A stretch of DNA of 64,000 nt from Branchipolynoe longqiensis (GCA_030323885.1 CM059197.1:34675884-34739883); one strand, 5' to 3'; counted from the first letter of the stretch, positions 32,593 through 44,285 are shown. Numbers and translations: made by a program. Notes: generated by a model not told the origin, from the letters alone.

Positions 32593-33056
32593 GGGGCGTA
32601 ATCGATTAATCGACTCTGGTCACCCGGGCCACTTTTTGGCGCATGCGCACATCCTGCAGACTCGGGTCGAATAATCGAATAAGCTTCTCCGTGCTCGGGT
32701 GACAAAAATGGTCGTGGTTTTATTAGTTCTTTTAGTAGCCGATATAATTACAGCAAAATATGATTGAACTATTTTTATGATGGCATAGTTTAGTGATATT
32801 TCCATTTCATTAATCTATGTTATTACCAAAAAAAAATATGTATGACTGGTAGCGGTGGCTGTTATCCTGCAGGACGGTACAAGCGCAAATGTGACGTCAT
32901 CGCTCCTTGCAAACCCCAGCCAAGAGGTGGGTTACTGGGGTCGGGTTGTTTTGCACACGGCACCTGTATTTGTCGACTCCACTCGCGGTGTTCTATTTGA
33001 AATTCTGACGACTCGGGTGACCAGAGTCGCCCGGGTCGTGTTAATCGATTACGGCC
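32593..33056 (+). mobile_element. MITE I2
   Basis: The TIR reads GGGGCGTAATCGATTAATCG, with the inverse GTTAATCGATTACGGCC on the right. NRF1-like GGCGCATGCGCAC at 32638-32650. Full-length relative of I1. Confidence 0.9.
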
Positions 33057-33059
33057 ACG

Positions 33060-33380
33060 TTGATCATAGCCCGTTTCCGCGGAGCATGTGCGGTGAGCTG
33101 CAACCTGCAACATTAGTTCTTGCCACTGCCACCAGAGGGCGGGTTAGTGGTGCAAATACTCCATATATGGCCTTTTCCACAGAGCATGCTGCACAGTAAG
33201 CTGCTACTGCAACATTAGTTCTTCCACTGCCATCAGAAGGCGGGTTCGTACTGGAAATCTTCTATTGTACCTCCTCCACATAAGATCCCACACTGTTATC
33301 CACTACCAGCAACAGTAGTTCTTGCGCTGCCGTCAGAGCGCGAGTTGGTTGTGGAAACTACCTATACAACCTTTTGCACA
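33060..33380 (+). repeat. Three ~100-bp units with CTCF-like cores
   Basis: Units contain a TTTCC(A/G)C(A/G)GAGCATG block, a GCTGCA block, AACATTAGTTCTTGCC and then CTGCCACCAGAGGGCGGG (33126-33143). Later units degrade to CTGCCATCAGAAGGCGGG and CTGCCGTCAGAGCGCGAG. They are the reverse orientation of the array at 39.35-40.2 kb. The first core is a good match to the CTCF consensus on the plus strand. Confidence 0.65.
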
Positions 33381-33589
33381 GAGTATTTTAATATCAGATG
33401 TTCACACATATCTCCTTATTGTGAGCAGGGAATTCAATCTTTTTATGTGGGTGTAGGCCTTTTTTTATAAATGATATTTTGTTTCAGGGTTGCAGCAATT
33501 GTCTTTCTGGCCATATTATTTTACATTCAGATAATGAAAGATGAACACATATTTGCTAGAATCAAAGCAAAGTGTGGCTGGCTGGTGAT

Positions 33590-35200
33590 GACAATGCTGC
33601 TGACAATGTTGTTCACAGTGTGGGTGACAGTGTTGCTGACAGTGCTGCTGACAGTGTTGATAACAATGCCAGTGACAGTGTTGTTGACAGCGCTGCTGAC
33701 ACTGCTGATAACAATACAGCTTGGCTGACAGTGTTGCTGACAGTGCTGGTGACAGTGTTGATAATAATGCTGGTGACAGTGTTGTTGACAGCGCTGCTGA
33801 CATTGCTGATAACTATGCAGCATTGCTGACAGTGTTGCTGACAGTGATGGTGACAGTGTTAATAATAATGCTGGTGACAGTGTTGTTGACAGCGCTGCTG
33901 ACATTGCTGATAACAATGCAGCATAGCTGACAGTGTTTCTGACAGTGCCGGTGACAGTGTTGATAATAATGCTGGTGTCAGTGTTGTTGACAGCGCTGCT
34001 GACATTGCTGATAACAATGCAGTGTTGCTGACAGTGTTTCTGACAGTGCCGGTGACAGTGTTGATAATAATGCTGGTGACAGTGTTGTTGACAGCGCTGC
34101 TGACATTGCTGATAACTATGCAGCATTGCTGACAGTGTTGCTGACAGTGATGGTGACAGTGTTAATAATAATGCTGGTGACAGTGTTGTTGACAGCGCTG
34201 CTGACATTGCTGATAACAATGCAGCATTGCTGACAGTGTTTCTGACAGTGCCGGTGACAGTGTTGATAATAATGCTGGTGACAGTGTTGTTGACAGCGCT
34301 GCTGACATTGCTGATAACAATGCAGTGTTGCTGACAGTGTTTCTGACAGTGCCGGTGACAGTGTTGATAATAATGCTGGTGACAGTGTTGTTGACAGCGC
34401 TGCTGACATTGCTGATAACAATGCAGTGTTGCTGACAGTGTTGCTGAGAGTGCTGGTGACAGTGTTGGTAATAATGCTGGTGACAGTGTTGTTGACAGCG
34501 CTGTTGACATTGCTGATAACAATGCAGCGTTGCTGGCAGTGTTGCTGACAGTGCTGGTGACAGTGTTGATAATAATGCTGCTGACAGTGTTGCTGACAGC
34601 ACTGCTGACATTGCTGATAAGAATGAAGCGTGTTGCTGACAGTGCTGCTGGCGGTGCTGCTGACAGTGCTGATAACAATGCTGGTGAAAGTACTTCTGAC
34701 AGGCCTGGTAACAATCCTGCTGATAGTGGTATTGACAGTGGTGGTAACAGTGATGGTGACAGTGCTGATCACAGAGCTGCTGACTATACTGCTGACATAT
34801 CTACTGATACTTCTGGTGACAGCAGTGATGCGAGTGCTGGCGCCAATTCTTCTGCTAGTGATTGTGACAGTGCTACTCACAGCTTTGCTGATAGGACTGG
34901 TGCTAGTGCTGGTGTCACTGCTGCTGACAGTGCTGCTGACAGTGCTTCTGACAGTGCTGGTGACAGTAGTGATGAGAGTGTTGGTGATAATGCCGCTGTC
35001 AGTGTTGCTGATACTGATATTGACAGTGCTATTGACAGTGTTGCTAACACCCTTGCTAATAGTGCCAGTGCCAGTGACAGTGGTGTTCACAATGTTTCTA
35101 ACAGTGTTACTGTTGGTGCTGCTGATAGTGCTAGTAACGGTGACAGTGCTGTTGACAGCTGTACTGATAGTACTGCTGACAGCTATCCTGTTAGTTAGTA
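33590..35200. repeat. 101-bp satellite of CTGACAGTG units
   Basis: The higher-order unit is 101 bp (the block GTTGTTGACAGCGCTGC recurs at 33781 and 33882). Each is built from 12-15-bp sub-units of the CTGACAGTGTTG type. From ~34620 the order breaks down into irregular sub-units. Because 101 is not a multiple of three, each frame cycles through all three readings, and all are stop-free on the minus strand, giving ~395- and ~369-codon frames without gene meaning. Confidence 0.95.
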
Positions 35201-35607
35201 CTGATGACAGTTGTATTAACAGCATTCAGAAGGTCCCCTCCCTCAACACACACACATGTTCAAAATCTACTCTCATGCACAAATATGGACAGAGGCAAAT
35301 TTTAAACCCAGAAATGTTCTCGCATAAGTACCTTGAATTGTTTTAAATATTCCCTCTGGAACGGCTGACAAAAACATGGATGCCGTCTTGTTAGTGTTGC
35401 CATAGCAACTAAAGCGTAGGATATAATCCAATGAGCGCCCTCTGTTTTTATTTCAGTGCGACGCTCTGATTAATGAGAACATGGTTCGCATGACAACGGC
35501 CCTAATTACCATGGAGATGACGTCATACATTACACACAGTTACCTAGCATCTGTACGAGCGCTGTGGGGGTAAATACTTAAAATAGATACTCCATATTTC
35601 AAGAGGA

Positions 35608-35856
35608 TTCCATATATGCAGTATGCAGTATGTGAAAGCGAATGTAAATGCAAATGCAAATGCATACGAGGTATGCAGCGACTTTTCACTGTTTGTATTG
35701 AAAATGGAACGCTAGGTTCGCATTCGTACCAATCACTACATGTTTGCAGCGACCCAGTGCGAATGCGAACCGAGTGTGCCGTCTCCAATACAAACAATTC
35801 GCATTCACATTTGCATTCGCACACCGCATACTGTGTACATGGAATCCCAGCGAAAA
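35608..35856. mobile_element. Fold-back MITE G4
   Basis: GGATTCCATATATGCAGTATG on the left faces the inverse of CATACTGTGTACATGGAATCC on the right. The interior has ATGCAAATGC/GCATTCG units facing each other. The terminal GCTAA is degraded. Confidence 0.7.
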
Positions 35857-35932
35857 GGTGTATTCCGCCGAGTATGCGCACTCTGCCATTAATCCCGGCT
35901 AGTTGTAGGTGGCGTTCCAACCACCCGACAGC

Positions 35933-36449
35933 CCCGGTGTAAAGATTTCAAATTCCCCCCTGATTGAAGTTCCCCCATGGGAACTTGAAAACGTTTTCAA
36001 ATTCATCCCACAGGAATTTGAAAACGTTTTCATTTTCCCTCCCTCGTTTTAACTTTCCCTCCCCCCCCCATTTTTGGGGAATTTTCTTTATTTTTGTTAT
36101 TTGTTGTTATTTTTCGTGACAAATATAATAATACACAGAGAATAGGATAATGGAAATTATTACTAGTACAACAAAACATATTTCACCCCAAATGACACAA
36201 AAGTCTCCAAGATGGCTAAGTAAAAAATATTATAGGTCTGAATTTTAAAAGGTTTTTAAAAGTTTATTAAACAATTTTAAATTCCCGGAGGGGGGAATTT
36301 GAAAATAGGGGGCGGAATCTGAAAACAGTTTTTAATTTCCCTCCCTGGAATCTGAAAACGTTTTCAATTTCACCGGAGGGAAATTAAAAACGTTTTCAGA
36401 TTCCCGGGGGGAACTTGAAAAGGGGGGAATTTGAAATCGTTACACCGGG
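35933..36449. mobile_element. MITE O with GAAAACGTTTTC palindromes
   Basis: The ends CCCGGTGTAAAGATTTC and the inverse of GAAATCGTTACACCGGG bound ~517 bp. Both sub-terminal zones carry several copies of the 12-bp palindrome GAAAACGTTTTC, separated by CCCTCC/GGGGGG stretches. The centre (36100-36260) is A/T-rich and unique. Non-coding. Confidence 0.75.
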
Positions 36450-37020
36450 AGGCGGACAGTCTAGCGGCGGGGGCGGAGGCGGGGGCGGAGGAGTGCGGGG
36501 GCTGGAGCCGGAAAGGAGACAGTTGGTAGAAAGGCCAATATTCACACACTCCCCACCCAACTCTCCCCGAGCTACACGCCGATGTGTGTTCAATACATTG
36601 CATATGCCACGCGCCGGAGGCTGAGTGCTATACACAGCGCGCGAGCTACACACGTAAGTGTCCGTCAAAAGGACGATCGATATGCCGCTAGGGGGACAGT
36701 TCTGCCGACCAACAAAAAAAAAGCTCGCTAAACTGCGCAGCAGGGAGGCGGCAATGTCGTCTGCTGCAGTCAGTCTTTTTTTTCCGGGGGCGAGGAAGAT
36801 CATGGCGCGAAGCCACGACTCGAATTCCACGGTTCAGGTCGTGGCCAAGGTCATTGTTGGCGTTCACAAAGGTCACGAGGAGAGCTATGGCTGCAGACGC
36901 GGGCTGTGAACTTCCGGTGCCTCAGCTGGTGCCGCAGTACTTAATCAGCGCGTATTCAATTTGTTTGGTTTGGCTTTGTTGTTGTTTTCTGTTTGTTTGT
37001 TTGGTTACATTATTTTGTTA
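36450..37020. other. No gene seen; GGCGGGGGC-rich start
   Basis: 36455-36500 is a G-rich GGCGGGGGC repeat. The rest has short frames on both strands with no recognisable domain. A CTAGGGGG at ~36690 is a weak CTCF-like half. Confidence 0.35.
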
Positions 37021-37021
37021 A

Positions 37022-37355
37022 TGGTTGGTTGTTCGAGTTTTACGTCCTGTCACACATCTAAGGTCATATCAGGATGGGTATGGACTTATGACAGTGTGCA
37101 CTCATGGCGACTTTATAGTGCTGCCACACTGGGAAATCAGGCCACCTGCACCATGACCCGATATCCCACTCAGTCACATTATCCTGACACTGAGCCAACC
37201 AGTCCTTGCCCTATCCTATTAATGCCGAGCGCCAAGCTAGGAAGTGACAAGTATCAAGTTTTAAGTCATTGGTTTGGCTCGACCGTGAACTGATCACTCC
37301 CGATATCCCCCACGCCAGAGCCGCGCTCTACGGATTCGACCACCGCGTCCGGTTA
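37022..37355 (-). mobile_element. SINE family B copy
   Basis: Reverse orientation. Tail GTTTTACGTCCTG, AAGGTCATATCAGGATGGG, TTTATAGTGCTGCC, CACATTATCCTGACACTGAG and TAAGTCATTGGTTTGGCTCG are all present. The tRNA-like head is degraded. Confidence 0.85.
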
Positions 37356-37539
37356 CATTCGTTGATGAAGTGGGGGTAAATTTCAATGGCGGGCAATATC
37401 GGTGTTCTGAGTTCTGCTGGTCCCTCTCAGGAAGAGCTGAAGCTGCGATCCAGCACGCCGGGTCGCAGCTTCAGCTTATATGGCGGAAGTTGGGGGTTGG
37501 TACCATGCCACACCTAGCATTATCCTTCACTATAGACCC

Positions 37540-38874
37540 TAAAGCCCTGGTCACATACACGTTAGTGAACGTTGTTGAAAGTAGGATAGATTAACGTGGG
37601 TGAAACATGCTATCACTCCGTTAAACTACGTTAAGGTATGGCAGGTGTTGGTTGATGACCCACGTAATAGTATTGATAAATACGTTACTGTATGGATCCC
37701 GGTACATTATGGTATGGATCCCGGTATGTTACGCTATGGATCCCAGTATGTCCAACTACATTGAACTATGTTGAACTACGTTGAACTATGTTGAACTACG
37801 CTACCCTCCACTACCTTCAACTATGTTCAACTTCGTCCACTAACAGCTATGTGACCATGTTCCAGGTCCGGTCACATACACGTTAGTGAACGTAGTTGAA
37901 TGTAGTGGAGGCTAACCTAGTTGAACGTAGTTGAACATAGTTGAACATGGTTGAACGTAGTTGAACGTACCGGCATCCATACTTCTCCATGATGAGAACG
38001 TGATAAGAACTTGTGTGGGCCGTGAGTTCCGATTTAATCTTTGGACATGTTCAAAAGAAGAGGTACATTTGAGGCAGACGTAGCCTCTGTGATGATAACA
38101 TACTTTAGCGTACTCTAGCGTACTCTAGCATACTCTAGCGTATTTCTCACTGTAATCTAGCATACTCTAGCGTACTCTCGCGTACCATACCATACTTTGA
38201 CCCGCACACAACTTTGGCCGTTCTGCCGTGGACACATAGCCGTTAGCGGACGAAGTTGAACGTAGTGGACAGGTGGAGGGTACCGTAGTTCAATGTAGTT
38301 CAACGTAGTTCACCGTAGTTCACCGTAGTTCACCGTAGTGGAGGGTACCGTAGTTCAATGTAGTTCAACGTAGTTCAATGTAATTCACCGTAGTTCAACG
38401 TAGTTCAACGTAGTTCACCGTAGTTCAACGTAGTTCAACGTAGGTCAACGTAGTTCAACATAGGCCAACATAGTTCAACATAGTTCAACGTAGTTCAACG
38501 TAGTTCAACGTAGTTCAACGTAGTTCAACGTAGTTCAACGTAGTTCAACATAGTTCAACATAGTTCAATGTAGTTCAATGTAGTTCAACGTAGTTCAACG
38601 TAGTTCAACGTAGTTGGACATACCGGGATCCATACCATAGCATACGGGGATCCGTACCGTAACGTATTTATCCATACTATTAGGTGAGTCATCAACCAAC
38701 ACCTGCCATACCTTAACGTAGTTTAACATAGTTTAACATAGTTGAACGTAGTTTAACGTAGTTTAACATAGTTTAACGAAGTGATAGCACGTTTCACCCA
38801 CGTTAATCTATCCTACGTTCAACTATGTTCAACTACGTTCATTGACGTGTATGTGACCGGCACTTCAGCCTTTA
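37540..38874. mobile_element. Fold-back element M2 (GTCACATACAC ends), 1.3 kb
   Basis: The left end TAAAGCCCTGGTCACATACA and ~180 bp after it (including AACGTGGGTGAAAC and GGCAGGTGTTGGTTGATGAC) reappear inverted at 38640-38874. TA lies at both edges. The middle (38260-38620) is an array of GTAGTTCAACG 11-mers, the same motif that follows the termini (TAGTGAACGT). A second internal pair of GTCACATACAC/CACATAGCC ends near 37864 and 38228 suggests a nested copy. No gene. Confidence 0.85.
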
Positions 38875-38999
38875 ACTCACTCTGCATCGATAACCACAAG
38901 ATTCCTGATGACCACCCTTAATACAATTACTGATGTATATTTATTTCTAATGTAGATTGCAGTGAAATTGTCCTAGCAAATATGTTGCATTAGATGGTT

Positions 39000-39120
39000 G
39001 TAATGTCGCCGCTGAATAGACGATTTCCACCACCAACCCGCCCCCTAGCGGCAGTGGGTAAATTAGTATAACTGGGTAGCAACCCACTGACCAGCATACT
39101 CTATTTTGTAATGTAATTGG
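39000..39120 (-). repeat. Single ~100-bp unit with a strong CTCF-like core
   Basis: On the minus strand the core reads CTGCCGCTAGGGGGCGGG (about 39037-39054), a full consensus-type CTCF match, followed by GTTGGTGGTGGAAATCGTC. It is an isolated unit ~300 bp ahead of the array. Confidence 0.6.
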
Positions 39121-39349
39121 TCTCATAGATTAATATGATTTTCACTACAAACCTGCACTTTGATGATAGTGCGACAAGAAACAATTAAATGAAGCAGACA
39201 CACAGGAAATAAGGACGAAATTGGACCACATAATATCTCCAACACTTTGCGCATTCTCAGACAGCATCCAATTACTTAGCATTTATTCTCATCAGAAGTG
39301 TGTGACAAAAATAAACCTCTCACCATGCATGGTCAGAATGATCTATTCT

Positions 39350-40190
39350 GTTGAATAAAATATTACCTGCCCTCTGATGCCACTGGCAAGAATTAATGTT
39401 GAGAATAGCAGCACACTATGATCTTACAGAGGACTTCAACCATTAACCTGCCCTCTAGTGGCACTGGTCAGAACTAATGTTGTGGATACTAGCACAATGT
39501 GCAGCACACTCTATGGGAATACTCTTACAGAGGATTTCCACCATTAATCTGCCCTCTAGCGGCACTGGTAAGAACTAATGTTGTAGGTAGTAGCACACTG
39601 TGCAGCATACTCTGTGGGAATGCTCTTACAGAGGATTTCCACCATTAACCTGCCCTCTAGCGGCACTGGTAAGAACTAATGCTGTGGGTACTAGCACACT
39701 GTGCAGCACACTCTGTGGGAATTCTCTTACAGAGGATTTCCACCATTAACCTGCCCTCTAGTGGCACAGGTAAGAACTAATGCTGTGGGTACTAGCACAC
39801 TGCGCAGCACACTTTGTGGGAATGCTCTTACAGAGGATTTCCACCATTAAACTGCCCTCTAGTGGCACTGGTAAGAACTAATGTTGTAGGTAGTAGCAAA
39901 CTGTGCAGCATACTCTGTGGGAATGTTCTTACAGAGGACTTCCACCATTAACCTGCCCTCTAGCGGAACTGGTAAGAACTACTGTTGTAGGTAGCACTCA
40001 ACTGTGCATGCTCCACAAAAATAGGTTTTATAAAGGAGTTCAACCTCCAACCCGCCCTCTGATGGAAGTGGCAAGAACTACTGTTGTAGGTAGCACTCAA
40101 CTGCGTATGCTCCACAGAAAAAGGTATGTATAAAGGATTTCCATCCGCACCCCACCCTCTGATCGAATTTGCAAGAACTACTGTTGTAGG
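39350..40190 (-). repeat. 101-bp satellite, ~8 units, each with a CTCF-like core
   Basis: The cores sit at about 39367, 39448, 39549, 39650, 39751, 39852, 39953, 40051 and 40151; most steps are exactly 101 bp. On the minus strand they read CAGTGCCGCTAGAGGGCAGG with variation at CTAG/ATCAG. The rest of the unit carries AGAACTAATGTTGT, GTGCAGCACACTCTGTGG and TTACAGAGGATTTCCACC. Later units decay. The inverted cluster lies at 33060-33380. Confidence 0.9.
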
Positions 40191-40383
40191 TGGCAGTTCA
40201 CATTGGATCCGCTCCAGAAAAGACCTACATTGTTCCTATAGTAATTTAACTTATAATTACATGAAGTTCATATATACCCCCCGCCCACCCCCACCCCCCC
40301 CTTAGTACCTAGTTGAACAGTGCATGCGGGACCTCGGAAGTGGTTTATTATATTTTCCAGTTTTGTTTGTTTGTGGTTGTTTT

Positions 40384-40590
40384 GCATAATATCAACATCT
40401 AAGGTCATATCAGGACCGGTACCGACTTGTGACAGTGCGCACTCAAGGTGACTTTATAGTGCTTCCCCACTGGAAGACCATGCCACCAACACCATGACTA
40501 GGTTTCGAACCCAAAAACTCATCGGTTCAGATCACCCGATCTCCCAAAACAGGAGACGGACGCTCAACTCATTCGGCCATCCATTCTGTT
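40384..40590 (-). mobile_element. SINE family B with an internal deletion
   Basis: It contains the tail (AAGGTCATATCAGGACCGG), TTTATAGTGCTTCC, and then jumps to the tRNA-like head (GTTTCGAACCC, CTCAACTCATTCGGCCATCC). The CACATTATCCTGACACTGAG block is missing. Confidence 0.8.
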
Positions 40591-40815
40591 TTTTATTTTC
40601 CAAGTTGGTGATGCTAATTACGAGAAACCACCATTGCTGATATGTACACCACAATATATCCACACTCAACAACAAAAATGTTCCTTTTGAAGGGTTATTA
40701 TTAGCAATGCAAATTCTCCAAACGATTGTTGATTTCACGGAAATTCGCGAACAAGTAGTGGTAATTGTTCCGCCGGTAATTTTGACTTGAATTAATCCCG
40801 TGACTTGGAGGGGGA

Positions 40816-40833
40816 GGGGGGGGGGGGGGGGGG
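40816..40833 (+). repeat. Run of 18 G
   Basis: An uninterrupted G run preceded by GGAGGGGGA; quadruplex-capable. The surrounding 40590-41270 has no supported gene. Confidence 0.9.
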
Positions 40834-41274
40834 AAGCCTGCATCGGTAACCCCATACGCCATTTGGAGAATGGACCCTCATTGCGCATGCCCGACACAGC
40901 AACGTGCTGTCATTATGGTTAAAGTTGAATGGTCTGAGGGTTTGGAATTTCAGTCAATTTTCTAATTACTTTCATTTTGAAAGATAAATATATGGGTGAA
41001 GCTGCAGAAGGTTGGCTTGGTCGCTGATTACTATGATCTACTTAATCTTAATTCTTATATTAAAAATTATAGCCGCATTGCCCGATGGAAGCATCAAATT
41101 ACGTACCGCAATTGTATTGCGCATAACTAAATTAGATACTGGTATACTTGTTATGCAGTTCTTGCTGTAAAGAAGGGTATGATTAATTGATTGATTGATA
41201 GTTGCTTAGTGGCAAATTGGCAGCAACGGTTATGTTCATAGCGAGAAGTGTTCAACTTGTATTGTGTTGTATTA

Positions 41275-42005
41275 TTATACAACCATAATTGTTACGCAGA
41301 AAATAAAAGCTGATACTTTATTATTCAATCATAACTTTTACACAGAATGTAAAAGCATACACATTATTATTATTCAACCATAACTTTTACACAGAATGTA
41401 AAAGCATACACATTATTATTATTCAACTATAACTTTTACACAGAGTGTAAAAGCATACACATTATTATTATTCAACCATAACTTTTACACAGAATGTAAA
41501 AGCATACACATTATTATTATTCAACTATAACTTTTACACAGAGTGTAGAAGCATACACATTATTATTATTCAACCATAACTTTTACACAGAATGTAAAAG
41601 CATACATATTATTATTATTCAACAATAACCTTTACACAGAATGTAAAAGCATACATATTATTATTCAACTATAACTTTTACACAGAGTGTAAAAGCATAC
41701 ACATTATTATTATTTAACCATAACTTTTACACAGAATGTAAAAGCATACATTTTTTTATTATTCAACCATAACTTTTACACAGAATGTAAAAGCATACAC
41801 ATTATTATTATTCAACCATAACTTTTACACAGAATGTAAAAGCATACATATTATTATTATTCAACCATAACTTTTACACAGAATGTAAAAGCATACACAC
41901 TATTATTATTCAACCATAACTTTTACACAGAATGTAAAAGCATAGACATTATTATTATTCAACCATAACTTTTACACAGAATGTAAAAGCATACATATTA
42001 TTACA
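41275..42005. repeat. 49-bp satellite, ~15 units
   Basis: Each unit has TTATTATTATTCAACCATAA followed by CTTTTACACAGAATGTAAAAG, which is itself an imperfect hairpin. Units are very alike, indicating recent expansion. Confidence 0.95.
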
Positions 42006-42283
42006 CATTAAGCATGTTAGCGAGGCTAACATGGGTAATTTGCGAATGGGGCCAGGTCTATTCGTCTCTTCCTGTTTCCTCCTTCTCCCTTACTCCGCTC
42101 ACTTTCTGTTCTGCCACGGTGCTGTTCACTTCGCTTTCTCCACTCATAACAACTCAGAGCTCTACTTACAGGGCACGGCCACTGCATTGGTGACTACCGC
42201 CCCTGTCAACAATCCTGCCGGTTCGGAAAAGGCGTGGGGGGCCGCCTTTGACACAGCAAAGCGTACGTCAGCTACCTTTTAGA

Positions 42284-43912
42284 ATGGTATTTTCATCTTG
42301 TGACCCCAATGTGGAAGCGGAGTCGCCAGAATCATCCTCTCCCACGCCCCTCTCTGCTGGCGTCACATGACTCCATGTCTTCCCAGGTGAAGTTGGATCA
42401 GGATTTAATAAAGAGGTTGACAAGGGAGAATAGAAGGCTGAAGTCAGTTGCTGCTACTTCTGAATGCCGCCCTAAACGGGAGAGGAGCGAGTCTTTGGAC
42501 TTCCATAGATGGCTGTCACCTCTCAGGTCGCCGTCTCCCTGTGTCACGCCCCGCCCCTCTCGCTCTGTGGCCCAGTCAACTCGCCGTTTCCCCTCACCCT
42601 CTCCCACACCTCCGAGAAGGCCGCCTGTGAGGAGTCACACCAATATGCCACGGACCGAGTCCCGCTCCCCATGTGAGCCGGCTCGAGCCCTGCCCCTTCC
42701 ACCTCGGGCCCCACCCCATCTGGTGGACCATGGTCATTCGCCTCGCTACCGGGCAGTGAGGACCCCAGCCCCTCTGCCATACTGGTGGGACACCTGCCAA
42801 CTCAGCCAGTTCGTCTAGAAGCGGCACCAGTCTTACAGAAGCAAAAAGGTAAGGCGCTGTTTCCGCATTCGTTCATAGCTAGAGGGGATGGGTGCAAGAA
42901 GGTAGACTTTGGTGAGGCCACTTGATCGGAATATTTTACCGCCTTGCTCCAGATGGCGAGTCACCCTGACTTTCCTTAAGAAGACTGGCCTCCTGTTCTC
43001 CAGCATGAGGAGGACTTGTCTAGGATGGCAATCACATGGGATTGGGCAACCTGTAATGGGGCTGTCACACTACGACGTAATGACGTCAACGTAGGGAGAA
43101 CGTGAACAACGTTGAACTTCTCAGCGTAGTATGCAAATTTGGGCACAAGTTGAACGTGGATGCAGCGTAGTGGACGAGAACGTAACGTTGGTAAAGCGTA
43201 GTGATACCTTCAAGCACCGAGAGAGGACAACGTCACTACGCTCACGGAACGTTATGAACGTTATTTCATCGCCAGAACTACGTTGCTTTACGTTACCTTA
43301 CGTTATTTACGTCAGGAAACGGTGGCAAAACGGTAAACCTACGTTGGATGTCCGTTAGGCGTCCGTTAACCCGGCGGTTTCACTACATGGACTGCACGTT
43401 CCCCCTCGGATTAATGTGGGTCAACGTGGTGCAACGTAATGCAACGTAGTTGAACGTAGTGACCGACGTTTTAATAACGTTTGTTTAACGTCATTGACGT
43501 TCGCCGAACGTGTACAGAACGTACGGCGAACGTAAACCCTTAAGTTCAAGCTACGTCGAAAGTTTTGAACATGTCCAAAACTTCGACGTAACTCGACGTA
43601 ACACGACGTAATGTGACGTAGCTCGACGTCAGTCTAACGTCATTATGACGTCATCATAACGTAATCCAACGTACATCAACGTAATGACGAAAAATCACCA
43701 CGTTAGGCTCACGTTCGCTCATTACGTCGTAGTGTGACAGGGGTATAAGGGGTGGTTGGAATGCGTGTTCCAAATGGTCGATGATGGGCGCCTCAGATAT
43801 GGTTGGCAGGACCCCGCAGCCATTATGGATGTAAAGCGGGATGTTTGCTCAGATGTGCTCAGGTTCGTCTCAGTATTGTTCCTTTTATGTTCAGCCAGCA
43901 GCAGCAGCTTTG
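42284..43912 (+). pseudogene. Gag-like retroelement ORF, frameshifted and split by a MITE
   Basis: A start-like ATG at 42284 opens a short frame. A second frame (42300-42818) encodes a charged helix (LIKRLTRENRRLKS) followed by serine/proline/arginine-rich text. The frame used at 42806 (and open there from at least ~42700) then runs on through two stops to 43055 with GEAT-SEYFTALLQM and MAITWDWATC. It resumes with GWLECVFQMV after the element at 43056-43747. The style (coiled coil, SPxRS-rich linker, then a helical block with paired tryptophans) resembles gag-like proteins of DIRS-type or other LTR elements, but I cannot name the family. At least one frameshift and three stops show decay. Confidence 0.45.
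43056..43747. mobile_element. MITE M4 (CTGTCACACTACGACG ends) inside the gag-like ORF
   Basis: The TIRs read CTGTCACACTACGACGTAAT at 43061 and the exact inverse at ~43721-43740. Removing 43056-43747 joins two reading frames without a break and leaves a single TA, so the target duplication is TA. The interior is filled with AACGT/GACGT units such as GTTGAACGTAG, similar to motifs near the ends. Confidence 0.9.
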
Positions 43913-44097
43913 GTGCCGCCTCCTGACCCCTAGCAGCCCCCTACCCCAGTTAACCCCCGTGAGGATTACAACCGTGAGACTGATGGGAAGCTTGCTTCAA
44001 TTGGAACTGGGATAAGGGCTGTACCTTCACTTCTGCCCACGGCATGCTGCCCGATCAGTTCTTGGACATCTGCACCTTACATCTGTCAACACGTTGG

Positions 44098-44285
44098 TGT
44101 CTCCCCCCCCCGCCTCCCCCTACACTCTCCACCCATCCCTCTCCCCTCCCCCCCCCCCTTGGTTGCACCGTGGCATGGCTACCTGTTGCCCCCCCCCTCA
44201 CCCCCCCCCCCACCTGTTTCCTTCCCCCCCCCACCCTTCTGTCCAAACCCTCCCCCACCCATCCCACCCCACTCCCCACCTCCTC
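44098..44285. repeat. C-rich low-complexity stretch
   Basis: Runs of 8-11 C mixed with CCTCCC and CACCC. The reading frames are proline/serine or glycine-rich artefacts. Confidence 0.9.

Noticed and set aside
33527..35225. 395- and 369-codon cysteine/glutamine/serine-rich frames
   Set aside because: Read-through of the 101-bp satellite, rotating through three peptide types; no start context or domain.
42031..42282. 83-codon frame with a hydrophobic start resembling a signal peptide
   Set aside because: No family resemblance, position just upstream of a decayed retroelement ORF, and no supporting splice or promoter signal.
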